Origin: Gracilimonas sp040117685 | Lineage (GTDB): Bacteria > Bacteroidota > Rhodothermia > Balneolales > Balneolaceae | Assembly (NCBI RefSeq): GCF_040117685.2 | Contig: NZ_JBEDYP020000012.1 | Span: forward strand, 1-64,000 | Direction of reading: 5' to 3' | DNA: 64,000 nucleotides | Shown here: positions 16,801 to 23,973 of the stretch, one piece after another | Position numbering within the stretch: the first letter of the stretch is position 1 | Layout of the letters: the number at the start of each line of letters is the position of its first letter | Notes under the pieces: generated by a model | The model's database searches: none | What the model was told of the DNA's origin: nothing | Seen by the model: only the letters and a program-made list of their open reading frames with translations | Program-made: the position numbers and the translations under genes

Positions 16801-17039
16801 CTGAATCCCTTTAATGTCTTGTAACGGCAAAACATATCTTTTACCGTTCGGGCCATCACATGGTGAATGCCCGGCTTGCCATTGGCTGTGGGTGGCCCCT
16901 CAAAAAAGGTATAGGGAATACCATCCTCACGTGTCTTAAGGCTCTTTTTAAAAATCTTTTGGTCCTTCCACCAATTCAGGGTTTCAACTTCTGATTTGGG
17001 AAAGCTTAACTGCTTTATTTCTTCGAATTTTTTTGCCAT
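13881..17039 (-). CDS. ileS: isoleucyl-tRNA synthetase
   Basis: A 1052-residue class I aminoacyl-tRNA synthetase that charges tRNA-Ile. The HIGH-type motif is GKPGIHHV (55-61), the editing domain lies in the middle (CP1 with TTPWTIVSNMALAVNP), and KMSKS is exact in EKMSKSKGNTVDPF (about residue 597). The catalytic fragment RKAGWDTHGLPVE is typical. The length and the GNTVDPF extension after KMSKS fit the long IleS2 type, which in general is less sensitive to mupirocin than the IleS1 type; resistance here is inference. The gene is followed by the DksA-like gene and lspA. Confidence 0.97.
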   Translation of the reverse strand: MAKKFEEIKQLSFPKSEVETLNWWKDQKIFKKSLKTREDGIPYTFFEGPPTANGKPGIHHVMARTVKDMFCRYKTLKGFRVERKAGWDTHGLPVEIEVEKELGLEGRAQVEEYGIEKYNAKCRESVLKYKDLWDELTSRMAYWVDQDNPYVTFENDYIESVWWAFNKLFEKNLVYKGYKIQWYSPGSGTVLSSHEVSLGYKETQDPSIYVKFPVEGEENTYFLAWTTTPWTIVSNMALAVNPNLDYVKVGHFDETFIMAKDCVEDVLGEDYIIQEEMKGSMLLHRTYEPVFEFAYNEYDKSQAWRVIPADYVTTEDGTGVVHTAPAFGADDYESCQKADIPMFNPIDRDGKFTEKAPDFQGQWFKEADKDIARAIKEKNLMYKHETMVHNYPFDWRKGTPLMSYPVESWFIETTKVKDRMVELNKQINWKPESTGTGRFGTWLENNVDWAVSRQRYWGTPIPIWVSDKDPEYVECIGSMAELREKAGLDEEAEIDLHRPYIDELTWEAPDGGTMRRIPDLLDVWFDSGAMPFAQWHYPFDNDHEFSYNYPADFIAEGVDQTRGWFYTLHALGTMLFNEQAYKNVVSNGLVLDENGEKMSKSKGNTVDPFEVIQEYGADTVRWYMMSNSSPWENLKFSDDGLKEVQRKFFNTIVNTYSFFAMYANIDGFTFSGTAIPIADRPEIDKWVISKLNSTVKLVEEYYEDYEPTKAARELESFVEELSNWYVRRNRRRFWKEGNTLDKTAAYQTLYECLSNLSKLISPIAPFIGEWLYQKLNSVTQQDEESVHIAFFPTVEETAINKALEHKMEMARLISYIVLRVRNQIEMNVRQPLSRIILPIKDESERQAIESVRDIILEEVNVKDIQFVNDDSGIVRKSAKPNYPVLGKRLGPKMKPVAARIGELTTEEITEFEKNGWIDLDVEGETIRIDSEGLEIIRTGLEGWTVETEDGLSVAVDTDLSEELVQEGIAREFVNRVQNMRKEANFDVTDRIAIGFTGADNIKEAVVSMSDYIKKETLAEEIQISELEVSDFTKNWEIGEEECTISIRRNINS

Positions 17040-17232
17040 AAAAAACTTAGTTCCGGCGAATCATTTATAAGCCTCAAATATACAAAATATCAGAGAAAAC
17101 CATGTATTCAGTTCGCCCAAAAAAATCTGGTACTTGTAGCTAAGACTTAATTGATTTCCCTGAGCCTAAATGAAAAGAGATGAAAAGCTGTTTATCAACA
17201 CATACCTTTGAGAAAAAAATAAATCTATCGCA

Positions 17233-17748
17233 GTGTCAGAAACTTATCATCGAACTATTTCGGAAGAAAACCCTTATAAACTCGTTTTTGTATGCCTTGG
17301 CAACATATGTCGAAGCCCCACCGCCGAAGGCATCTTTATTCATAAAGTCCGAGAGGCGGGTTTAGAGAATTATTTCTACATCGATTCGGCCGGAACCGCC
17401 GCTTATCATGTGGGGGAGCCTGCCAACAGCAAAAGTCAGGCTACAGCAAATAAGCATGGAATTCACCTTCCCTCCAAAGCCCGAAAGTTTGAGTACGCTG
17501 ATTTGGAAGAGTTCGACCTCATCCTTGCAATGGACTCAGAAAATCTTAGGAATATCAAAAACTTAGACCGAAAAAATCGATTTTCGGACAAAATTAAGAT
17601 GATGCGCGAGTATGATCCGAATCCCGGAGATGGAGAAGTCCCCGACCCTTATTACGGCGGACTTGAAGGCTTCGAAAATGTTTTCCAGGTGTTAAACCGA
17701 AGCTGTCAAGCACTGCTTGAAGAATTAGAACCCATCATTGAAAAATAA
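17233..17748 (+). CDS. low molecular weight protein-tyrosine-phosphatase family protein
   Basis: A 171-residue protein with the LMW-PTP P-loop CLGNICRS (Cys21 nucleophile, Arg27) and the general-acid loop VPDPYYGG (Asp138). The family removes phosphate from phosphotyrosine or from other phosphomonoesters. The start is GTG at 17233; there is no better in-frame start before the P-loop. A TACCTTTG box at 17213-17220 could be its promoter, though no good -33 element is seen. Three bases separate it from a fructosamine-kinase-family gene. LMW-PTP homologues have been linked to ribulosamine-5-phosphate dephosphorylation, so a protein-repair role is as likely as tyrosine dephosphorylation. Confidence 0.9.
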   Translation: MSETYHRTISEENPYKLVFVCLGNICRSPTAEGIFIHKVREAGLENYFYIDSAGTAAYHVGEPANSKSQATANKHGIHLPSKARKFEYADLEEFDLILAMDSENLRNIKNLDRKNRFSDKIKMMREYDPNPGDGEVPDPYYGGLEGFENVFQVLNRSCQALLEELEPIIEK

Positions 17749-17751
17749 CCT

Positions 17752-18606
17752 ATGCTTCCCGAAGCTATTAAAGTACAAATCCAGCAAGAACTGGACATTG
17801 AGATTCAATCCGTTCAGCCTGTACATGGCGGTGATATCAATCAAGCTGCTAAAATCATTATGCAAGATGGGAAGCAGCTTTTTGTAAAGCACAACAGCTC
17901 TGCTCCGGGAAATATGTTTGAGGTTGAGGCAAAGGGACTGGAGTTGCTGAATTCGGCAGGCACCAATCTTCAGGTTCCTTCGCCGCTTTTAGTTAAAGAG
18001 GATTTTCTTGTACTTAACTGGATTGAGGAAGGCGGAGGAAAGCAACATTCTGCCCGTGACTTCGGCAAAGAACTGGCAAAGCTTCACAAGCAATCTGCTG
18101 ACCGGTTTGGCCTGGATCATGATAATTTTATAGGAAAGCTCCCTCAGTCAAATACCAGTCACTCCAACTGGCCCGATTTTTTTGCGTTGGAGCGCATTGA
18201 GCCTCAGGTTCAAATGGGAGTTGAGTCCGGAAAACTTTCGAGCTCCATATTAAAGAGTGTGGAGGGTATGTATAAAAAACTCGGCTCCATCTTTCCTTCC
18301 GAAAAACCCTCGCTGCTTCATGGGGATCTTTGGAGTGGTAATTATATGTTTACCAAAAGCGGTGATGCCGGCATTTATGATCCCGCCGTTTATTTTGGAC
18401 ACAGAGAGATGGATATAGCCATGACACGTCTTTTCGGGGGGTTCTCCGCCAACTTTTATGACGGTTATCATGAAGTATATCCTTTGGATGGCGGATTTGA
18501 CAGCCGGGTAAATATGTGTAACCTGTATCCTATTTTAGTTCATGCCAATTTGTTTGGCGGAAGTTACTGTCGCCAGGCTGAGAACATCATCAACCGCTAT
18601 GCCTGA
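17752..18606 (+). CDS. fructosamine/ribulosamine-3-kinase family protein
   Basis: A 284-residue member of the fructosamine kinase family, an aminoglycoside-kinase-like fold. Visible motifs are the N-terminal VHGGDINQAAKI, the ATP-binding lysine in LFVKHN, the catalytic LLHGDLWSGN (about 187-196) and the metal-binding IYDPAVYFGHREMDIAMTRLFGG. Enzymes of this family phosphorylate sugar adducts (fructosamines, ribulosamines, erythrulosamines) on proteins so that they fall off. It directly follows the LMW phosphatase and its stop overlaps the next start, so it belongs to a multi-gene transcript. Confidence 0.92.
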   Translation: MLPEAIKVQIQQELDIEIQSVQPVHGGDINQAAKIIMQDGKQLFVKHNSSAPGNMFEVEAKGLELLNSAGTNLQVPSPLLVKEDFLVLNWIEEGGGKQHSARDFGKELAKLHKQSADRFGLDHDNFIGKLPQSNTSHSNWPDFFALERIEPQVQMGVESGKLSSSILKSVEGMYKKLGSIFPSEKPSLLHGDLWSGNYMFTKSGDAGIYDPAVYFGHREMDIAMTRLFGGFSANFYDGYHEVYPLDGGFDSRVNMCNLYPILVHANLFGGSYCRQAENIINRYA

Positions 18607-19339
18607 TTTACCTTATAAACGAATCGTTTGCTTAGTTCCCAGCCTTACCGAGCTTTTGGTTGACCTGGGTTTAAAAGATCAATTGATAGGCAGAACCCGT
18701 TTTTGCATTCATCCGGAAGGTATTGAGGATGTTGAAATCATAGGGGGAACGAAGAATCCAAATCTTGAAAAGATCGTTGAGCTGGAACCGGATTTCATTC
18801 TTGCAAACAAAGAAGAAAACCGGAAAGAGGATATTGAGCTTCTTGAGAAATATGCAAAGGTTCGTGTTACAGAAATTGATTCCATTCAGGATGCCATCCT
18901 GGAAATAAGTTCTTTGGGTGATATCCTGGGCGTAAATAAACAAGCCGGGGCGATGGTGAACAAAATCACAGCTCTTTTGAACGACCGCCCGGCTAAATCC
19001 CCGCTATCTGTTGCCTATTTTATTTGGAAGGATCCCTGGATGACTGTTGGCAGCGACACCTACATTCACGATGTGCTTCACAAATATGGGTTAGATAATG
19101 TATACGGACTTCATAAAAGATATCCCAAAACCTACCTGGATGAGCTTTCAGCACATTCTCCGGAACTGATTTTGCTCAGCAGCGAGCCTTATCCATTCAA
19201 AGAAAAACACATCGATGAAATCAAAGAGGTTTGCCCTGATTTCAGAGTTGTGCTTATCAATGGGGAATGGTTCAGCTGGTATGGATCGCGGATGATTAAA
19301 GCCTTTTCTTTTTTGAATGAATGGCGGGCTTCCCTTTAG
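18599..19339 (+). CDS. helical backbone metal receptor / BtuF-like protein, apparently cytoplasmic
   Basis: A protein of about 246 residues that matches the class III periplasmic binding protein fold used by cobalamin and siderophore receptors: RIVCLVPSLTELLVDLGL at the start, LEPDFILANKEENRKED, a long central helix and VGSDTYIHDVLHKYGLDNVYG. There is no signal peptide or lipobox, which is unusual for a transport receptor, and no permease or ATPase gene is nearby. The ATG at 18599 overlaps the kinase stop by eight bases; an upstream in-frame ATG at 18542 would overlap by 65 and adds no homologous sequence. The ligand is unknown. Confidence 0.82.
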   Translation: MPDLPYKRIVCLVPSLTELLVDLGLKDQLIGRTRFCIHPEGIEDVEIIGGTKNPNLEKIVELEPDFILANKEENRKEDIELLEKYAKVRVTEIDSIQDAILEISSLGDILGVNKQAGAMVNKITALLNDRPAKSPLSVAYFIWKDPWMTVGSDTYIHDVLHKYGLDNVYGLHKRYPKTYLDELSAHSPELILLSSEPYPFKEKHIDEIKEVCPDFRVVLINGEWFSWYGSRMIKAFSFLNEWRASL

Positions 19340-19380
19340 TTCTTATTCTGCTATATTCGGGAAAGAACTCTGTATTTACC

Positions 19381-20295
19381 ATGACTACCATTCATCCCTC
19401 CTACACCATATTCATACTTATTATCCTCATGCTTACAGGCTGCCAGACCGATAAACTGGAACGCATTTCTTACGACAGTCAGGTTGCCGGAGAAAAACGG
19501 GACTTTTACCTGTACCTGCCCAACGGGTATGAGCTGTCTGATAAAAACTGGCCGGTCCTGATGTTTCTTCATGGAAACGGAGAACGTGGGAACGGCAAAG
19601 ATGAGCTAGGTTTTGTGCTGATGCACGGACCATTAAAAGAAGCTTGGGTTTATAAAAGAGACCTCCCGTTTATCATTATTTCTCCTCAACTGCATATGTT
19701 TGGTATGGATGAAACCGCTTCATATCTGCAAAATCGCGACACGACCATGATCCCCCAAAGACTGGAAGAAGGAGTTCCCGAAAGAACTCCATACTCTTCT
19801 ACTACCGGCATTATGGAGGGTGAAAAAGGTGAGGTTGCTGAATACATTACCTTGCCCAATGGCTGGGAACGGGTAGGAAAAGACCTGCTCGGCATGCTTG
19901 ATTATGTACAGGAAAACTATCGTGCAGATTCAAACCGGGTGTATTTGACAGGTTTAAGTTATGGTGGATTTGGCACCTGGCAATTGGCCAGCTCTTACCC
20001 GGACCGGTTTGCTGCTATTGCTCCGGTGGTTGGTTGGGGACATCCTGATTTAATGGATCCAATAGCCGAATATGAAATACCGGTATGGACTTTTGCCGGC
20101 GGAAGGGATCAGGTAGTTCGGGCAAAGCATTTTTATCCGGGCCTTAATAAACTGGAAGAACTTGGACACAATGATGTTCGGTTCACCACTCATCAAGACC
20201 TTGGTCATGATACATGGAAACGAGTTTATCGGGGAGATGATTTGTACAATTGGTTTTTAACTCATCAACTTAGTGCAGATTCTTTGGATTCATGA
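19381..20295 (+). CDS. alpha/beta-hydrolase lipoprotein (prolyl oligopeptidase/esterase type)
   Basis: A 304-residue lipoprotein. The signal peptide ends LMLTGC (Cys21). The hydrolase core has FLHGNGERG (oxyanion region), the nucleophile Ser193 in TGLSYGGFGTW, Asp243 in AGGRDQVV and His276 in DLGHDTW. It resembles PHB-depolymerase/feruloyl-esterase-like peptidases of the S9 clan, and carboxylester hydrolysis at the cell envelope is likely. A TTG/ATG-type earlier start at 19321 would bury the lipoprotein signal behind 20 residues, so 19381 is preferred. It overlaps the next gene by four bases. Confidence 0.88.
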   Translation: MTTIHPSYTIFILIILMLTGCQTDKLERISYDSQVAGEKRDFYLYLPNGYELSDKNWPVLMFLHGNGERGNGKDELGFVLMHGPLKEAWVYKRDLPFIIISPQLHMFGMDETASYLQNRDTTMIPQRLEEGVPERTPYSSTTGIMEGEKGEVAEYITLPNGWERVGKDLLGMLDYVQENYRADSNRVYLTGLSYGGFGTWQLASSYPDRFAAIAPVVGWGHPDLMDPIAEYEIPVWTFAGGRDQVVRAKHFYPGLNKLEELGHNDVRFTTHQDLGHDTWKRVYRGDDLYNWFLTHQLSADSLDS

Positions 20296-20672
20296 ATGCA
20301 GTAGAAGATTTCATAATGCGACATGAAGGGAACCAACAAGAGGTTATGTTGTACTTTCACAACCTGCTGACTTCCTTTCCAACTGTTACCTCAGCAATTA
20401 AGTACCGCATTCCTTTCTACGACCAAAAAACCTGGGTTTGCTATCTGAATCCATTGAAAAACGATAAAGTATCGCTGTGTTTCCTGCGCGGCTATGAACT
20501 TTCAAATGAACAAGGTTTATTGGAGAGCAAAGGAAGGAAACAAGTGATGAGCTTTGATTTTGGCAGTGTGAAAGAAATTCCAAAAGAAACCATTCGGGAA
20601 GTCATTAATGAAGCTCTTTTTCTTGATGAAGCAGTACCCTACAACCCCAAAGGCACGCGAACTCAAGACTAA
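20292..20672 (+). CDS. DUF1801 (YdhG-like) protein
   Basis: A 126-residue protein with the DUF1801 layout: an N-terminal helix pair, IKYRIPFYDQKTWVCYL, and VSLCFLRGYELS. The fold is small and its biochemical function is unknown. Its ATG overlaps the stop of the esterase gene (ATGA), so it is probably the last gene of the run that starts at 17233. Confidence 0.85.
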   Translation: MNAVEDFIMRHEGNQQEVMLYFHNLLTSFPTVTSAIKYRIPFYDQKTWVCYLNPLKNDKVSLCFLRGYELSNEQGLLESKGRKQVMSFDFGSVKEIPKETIREVINEALFLDEAVPYNPKGTRTQD

Positions 20673-20685
20673 CAGAGCGTACTGG

Positions 20686-20955
20686 TCAGCAAACTTTGCC
20701 TGTTCCGGGATCAACATAACAGCCGTCTCCGCTTAATGATCGCTGCCAGCTCAGCTCCGACTCCAATTCTCTCAACCACCCGGAAATTTCCTCATCGGTG
20801 TGAAATTCTCTTCCATCTTCTTCAATGAAGGGCAGGTTTTTCTGCTCCTCTTCCTTTTCGTAACTCACTTTTTTATAGGATATAACCAAGCTGTTCAGCT
20901 GTTCTTCCAACTGGTCAGATGCTTTTCCCTCTCGTTTCCTGTGTAATATTATCAT
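20686..20955 (-). CDS. small thioredoxin/glutaredoxin-like protein lacking CxxC
   Basis: An 89-residue protein on the strand opposite its neighbours. Its shape (N-terminal strand MIILHRK, a helix with EEQLNSLVISYKKVSY, then LPFIEEDGREFHTDEEISGWL and a final helix) suggests a glutaredoxin-like fold in which the usual CPxC has been lost; the only cysteines are near the C-terminus (DGCYVDPGTGKVC). This assignment is tentative. It is divergent from the response regulator at 21105. Confidence 0.6.
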   Translation of the reverse strand: MIILHRKREGKASDQLEEQLNSLVISYKKVSYEKEEEQKNLPFIEEDGREFHTDEEISGWLRELESELSWQRSLSGDGCYVDPGTGKVC

Positions 20956-21055
20956 GGTTTGTAAGAATTATTAATAACTGTTTTAAACCTGTACTTAATC
21001 CCTTAGAGCAAACTCACCAAAAAAACTTCGGAAGCTTATTGACCCTATTAATTTT

Positions 21056-21092
21056 TTCTAATATATTAACATTAGAAGTTTTTAATATTAAC
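21056..21092 (+). promoter_or_regulatory. operator-like repeats upstream of response regulator
   Basis: TTCTAAT (21056-21062) and ATTAGAA (21071-21077) form a perfect inverted repeat. The spacer word ATATTAAC (21063-21070) recurs as a direct repeat at 21085-21092, 22 bases away, about two helical turns. The cluster ends 12 bases before the GTG start of the response regulator. This geometry suits a dimeric transcription factor. Confidence 0.45.
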
Positions 21093-21104
21093 AGGTAGGG
21101 TATC

Positions 21105-21506
21105 GTGATTACACGGAAGGTAATGATTGTTGAGGATGATCCGCTACTATCCATCGTAGAGGAGAAGCTGGTTACGAAGCTTGGCTATGAAGTAGTTGGT
21201 ACGGCCAGCAGCGGTGAAGAAGCGCTTTGTGTATTTACCGATTTTAACCCTTCTATTCTGTTGATGGACATTCAACTTTCCGGAGACCTTGATGGTATTG
21301 AAACCGTCAGAAGACTACGGTCTGACCATGCTGCTGATATTCCGGTTATTTTCTTGTCTGGTGACGACAGCCCGATGGTGTTGAACCAAGCCAAAGATAT
21401 TGAGTATATCGACTTTTTATTGAAGCCCGTTACCAAATCTGAGTTATCCAACTCTCTTACAAAAGCGGAGAATAAGATTAACTCAGAATCTCAGTACGCG
21501 GCATAA
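21105..21506 (+). CDS. stand-alone response regulator (CheY-like receiver)
   Basis: A 133-residue single receiver domain: acidic pair Glu10/Asp11/Asp12 in IVEDDP, phosphoacceptor Asp55 in LLMDIQL, the conserved Thr/Ser position in FLSGDD, and Lys in LLKPVTK. There is no output domain, so it would act through protein contacts or as a phosphorelay step. The GTG at 21105 is the start giving the standard N-terminus. No kinase is adjacent; repeats that look like an operator precede it and a strong terminator follows. Confidence 0.92.
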   Translation: MITRKVMIVEDDPLLSIVEEKLVTKLGYEVVGTASSGEEALCVFTDFNPSILLMDIQLSGDLDGIETVRRLRSDHAADIPVIFLSGDDSPMVLNQAKDIEYIDFLLKPVTKSELSNSLTKAENKINSESQYAA

Positions 21507-21575
21507 GAACTTAGATCAAACAAATACCCATAACCCACATAAAGCAGTTTGATCGCTGCTTTAATGTTTTTCCAT

Positions 21576-21605
21576 AGCCGGCACACTTTGTGTCGGCTTT
21601 TTTAT
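21576..21605 (+). terminator. intrinsic terminator after response regulator
   Basis: AGCCGGCACA and TGTGTCGGCT pair (one G-T) around CTT, followed by a run of T. It touches the 3' end of the convergent yhdH-like gene, so it may work in both directions. Confidence 0.85.
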
Positions 21606-22609
21606 TTAGCCCTGCTATGCTGCACTACTACCCGGCCGGCCTGCTTCCCATCCAGAATTGCTTCAATTTCGGGCTTGAGGTTTTCCAGTCCAACTATTCG
21701 GGCAAAACCATCCGGTAGCTTTTCGTGATTCATGGCCGAAATCGAATCCCAGATTTTTAACCGCATTGGCATTTTACATATCGCAGAATCAATCCCCAAT
21801 AAGCTTACTCCCCGCAGTATAAATGGGTATATGTTTGTTTTAAGCTCATGACCCAGAATATTCCCACAGCAGGCTACAGCCCCATCATGGTTGGTTTGGC
21901 GGATTACAGCATCCAGCATAGCCCCTCCTACAGTTTCGATAGCCCCATTCCATTCCCGGCTCAGTAAAAAATTATCGCTCACCCCTGATATTTCATCCCG
22001 GTGGATTACTTCAGCGGCTCCAAGCTCTTTCAGAAAATTTTCTTTATCCATTTTGCCCGTGGCTGCCACCACTTCATACCCCAGCTCTGAGAGGAAAAAT
22101 ACGGCAAGTGAGCCTACACCTCCGGTAGCGCCAGTTACAAGCACCTTGCCATCTTCAGGATTTATACGCTCCCGCTGCAATCGCTTTACCCCGTACATTG
22201 CGGTGAACCCGGCCGTTCCGTATTTCATAGCTGTTGCTTCATCTAACCCTTCCGGAAGTTTTACAACCCAATCTTTTGGAACCCGAATAAGCTCGCCATA
22301 TCCGCCGGGGGTGTTGGAGCCCAAATCGCGACCGGTTACCACAACTTTCTGTTCTTTAGAAAATTTCCCTGACTTATCCTCCTCAACGAGCCCGGAAGCA
22401 TCAATACCGGGTATATGCGGGTAATTGCGAGTCACTCCTTTATTCCCCGAAGCCGACAGGCCGTCCTTATAATTGAGTGATGAATAGTGAACGCGAATCA
22501 GGACTTCATGGTCCGGTAAAAACGAAAAAGGCACGTCTGTAACCGATGATGAAAATTCACCTTTCTCGTTTTCTTCTACAAAAAATGCCCTGAATGTTTC
22601 TGCACTCAT
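21602..22609 (-). CDS. YhdH/AcuI-family quinone oxidoreductase (acryloyl-CoA reductase type)
   Basis: A 335-residue medium-chain reductase without zinc ligands. It has the family N-terminus SSLNYKDGLSASG, GIDASGLV, and the NADPH-binding VLVTGATGGVGSLAVFFL. YhdH/AcuI members reduce acryloyl-CoA or quinones. Its start overlaps the aldehyde dehydrogenase stop by four bases (22606-22609), making it the third gene of an SDR-ALDH-MDR operon. AcuI is known from DMSP and acrylate metabolism in marine bacteria, but no DMSP lyase is visible here, so the substrate remains open. Confidence 0.9.
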   Translation of the reverse strand: MSAETFRAFFVEENEKGEFSSSVTDVPFSFLPDHEVLIRVHYSSLNYKDGLSASGNKGVTRNYPHIPGIDASGLVEEDKSGKFSKEQKVVVTGRDLGSNTPGGYGELIRVPKDWVVKLPEGLDEATAMKYGTAGFTAMYGVKRLQRERINPEDGKVLVTGATGGVGSLAVFFLSELGYEVVAATGKMDKENFLKELGAAEVIHRDEISGVSDNFLLSREWNGAIETVGGAMLDAVIRQTNHDGAVACCGNILGHELKTNIYPFILRGVSLLGIDSAICKMPMRLKIWDSISAMNHEKLPDGFARIVGLENLKPEIEAILDGKQAGRVVVQHSRAK

Positions 22610-23973
22610 TTTAAAACTCGTTTAACCCATTTTAGTTTACCTTTGTATGGTGCATACCGAAAGGGAATATCCAGCCAGAATGGCTTCTTCATAATGCTTT
22701 TGGTATGTGAAAATGTATCGAAACTGTACTTTCCGTGATATGCACCCATTCCGCTTTTACCAACTCCTCCAAACGGCAGGTGATGGTTCCCGAGATGAGC
22801 CAGCACATCATTTATGGCACCACCACCAAAGGAACATTTTTCAATAACCTTAGCCTCGGCATCACTGTCTTTTGAGAACAGGTACAGTGCCAGCGGCTTG
22901 TTTTTTGAGTTTATGATATCAATTGCATCAGGAAGTTTTTCAAAGGTCAAAACCGGAAGAATGGGACCGAAAATTTCTTCTTCCATAACACCGCTGCCTT
23001 CTTTCACATCCACTAAAACCGTGGGCTCTATATACCGTTCTCTTCTGTCCATTTTGCCTCCACAAAAAATCTTTCCATCTCCCAGATAACCTTCCAGCCG
23101 GTCGAAATGAGCCTCATTTACAATACGGGGATAATCCGGACTCAGCTTCGGGTTCACCCCATAAAAATCCCGGATCGATTCTTTAAAGTGCTCTAAAAAC
23201 TTATCCTTCACCTTTGACTGAATAAGTAAATAATCCGGGGCAACACAGGTTTGCCCGGCGTTCACAAATTTCCCCCAGGCAATGCGCCGGGCTGCCGTCC
23301 TGAGGTCAGCGGTTTCATCTACAATACATGGACTTTTGCCACCCAGCTCCAGTGTAACAGGCGTAAGGTTTTTTGCCGCAGCTTCCATCACAATCTGTCC
23401 CACCCGGGTGCTGCCTGTAAAAAAGATGTAATCAAAGTCCTGAGCCAGTAAATCCTGATTCGTTTCAACACCGCCTTCTGCCACCGCTATAAACTCTTCC
23501 TTAAACCATTTCCCGAGAATCTCTTTTATAGCAGATGATGTGTGGGGGGTTAACTCCGAGGGTTTAATAACGGCTGTATTTCCGGCTGCGATGGCACCCA
23601 CTAAAGGTAGCAGCGCCAACTGAACCGGATAGTTCCAGGGTGCGATGACAAGAACAGATCCATAGGGTTCTGCAACCGTATAATTTTTAGAGGGAAAATT
23701 TGCGAGAACTCCTGAAATCTTCTGAGGTTTCGACCATTTTTTCAGGTTTTTCAGCACATAACTGATTTCGTTATGAAGAATGCCGAGCTCCGTGGCATAG
23801 GTTTCCAGCTCCGGCTTTTTAAAATCTTTATACACAGCCTGCATAAACTCTTCTTCATGCTGGGTAAGCAACTTTTTCAGCGTCTGAAGCTGATGAATTC
23901 TAAAATCTACCGATTTTGTAGCGCCGGACTCAAAATAGGTACGCTGGCGCTCTAAAAATTCTTTCCCGTCCAT
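22606..23973 (-). CDS. aldehyde dehydrogenase (class 3-like)
   Basis: A 455-residue NAD(P)-dependent aldehyde dehydrogenase. The general base Glu209 lies in TLELGGKSP and the nucleophile Cys243 in NAGQTCVAPDY; the cofactor loop is FFTGSTRVG. The compact length and the C-terminal FWLDIPFRYAPY segment are like the ALDH3/fatty-aldehyde group. It shares a base with the SDR gene upstream (23973) and overlaps the YhdH-like gene downstream, so the three are coupled. A role in oxidising medium- or long-chain aldehydes is inferred. Confidence 0.93.
   Translation of the reverse strand: MDGKEFLERQRTYFESGATKSVDFRIHQLQTLKKLLTQHEEEFMQAVYKDFKKPELETYATELGILHNEISYVLKNLKKWSKPQKISGVLANFPSKNYTVAEPYGSVLVIAPWNYPVQLALLPLVGAIAAGNTAVIKPSELTPHTSSAIKEILGKWFKEEFIAVAEGGVETNQDLLAQDFDYIFFTGSTRVGQIVMEAAAKNLTPVTLELGGKSPCIVDETADLRTAARRIAWGKFVNAGQTCVAPDYLLIQSKVKDKFLEHFKESIRDFYGVNPKLSPDYPRIVNEAHFDRLEGYLGDGKIFCGGKMDRRERYIEPTVLVDVKEGSGVMEEEIFGPILPVLTFEKLPDAIDIINSKNKPLALYLFSKDSDAEAKVIEKCSFGGGAINDVLAHLGNHHLPFGGVGKSGMGAYHGKYSFDTFSHTKSIMKKPFWLDIPFRYAPYKGKLKWVKRVLK

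Noticed and set aside
21891..22424. 177-codon open frame on the + strand
   Set aside because: It is fully antisense to the YhdH/AcuI-type gene; its Ser/Pro-rich product is typical of shadow frames.
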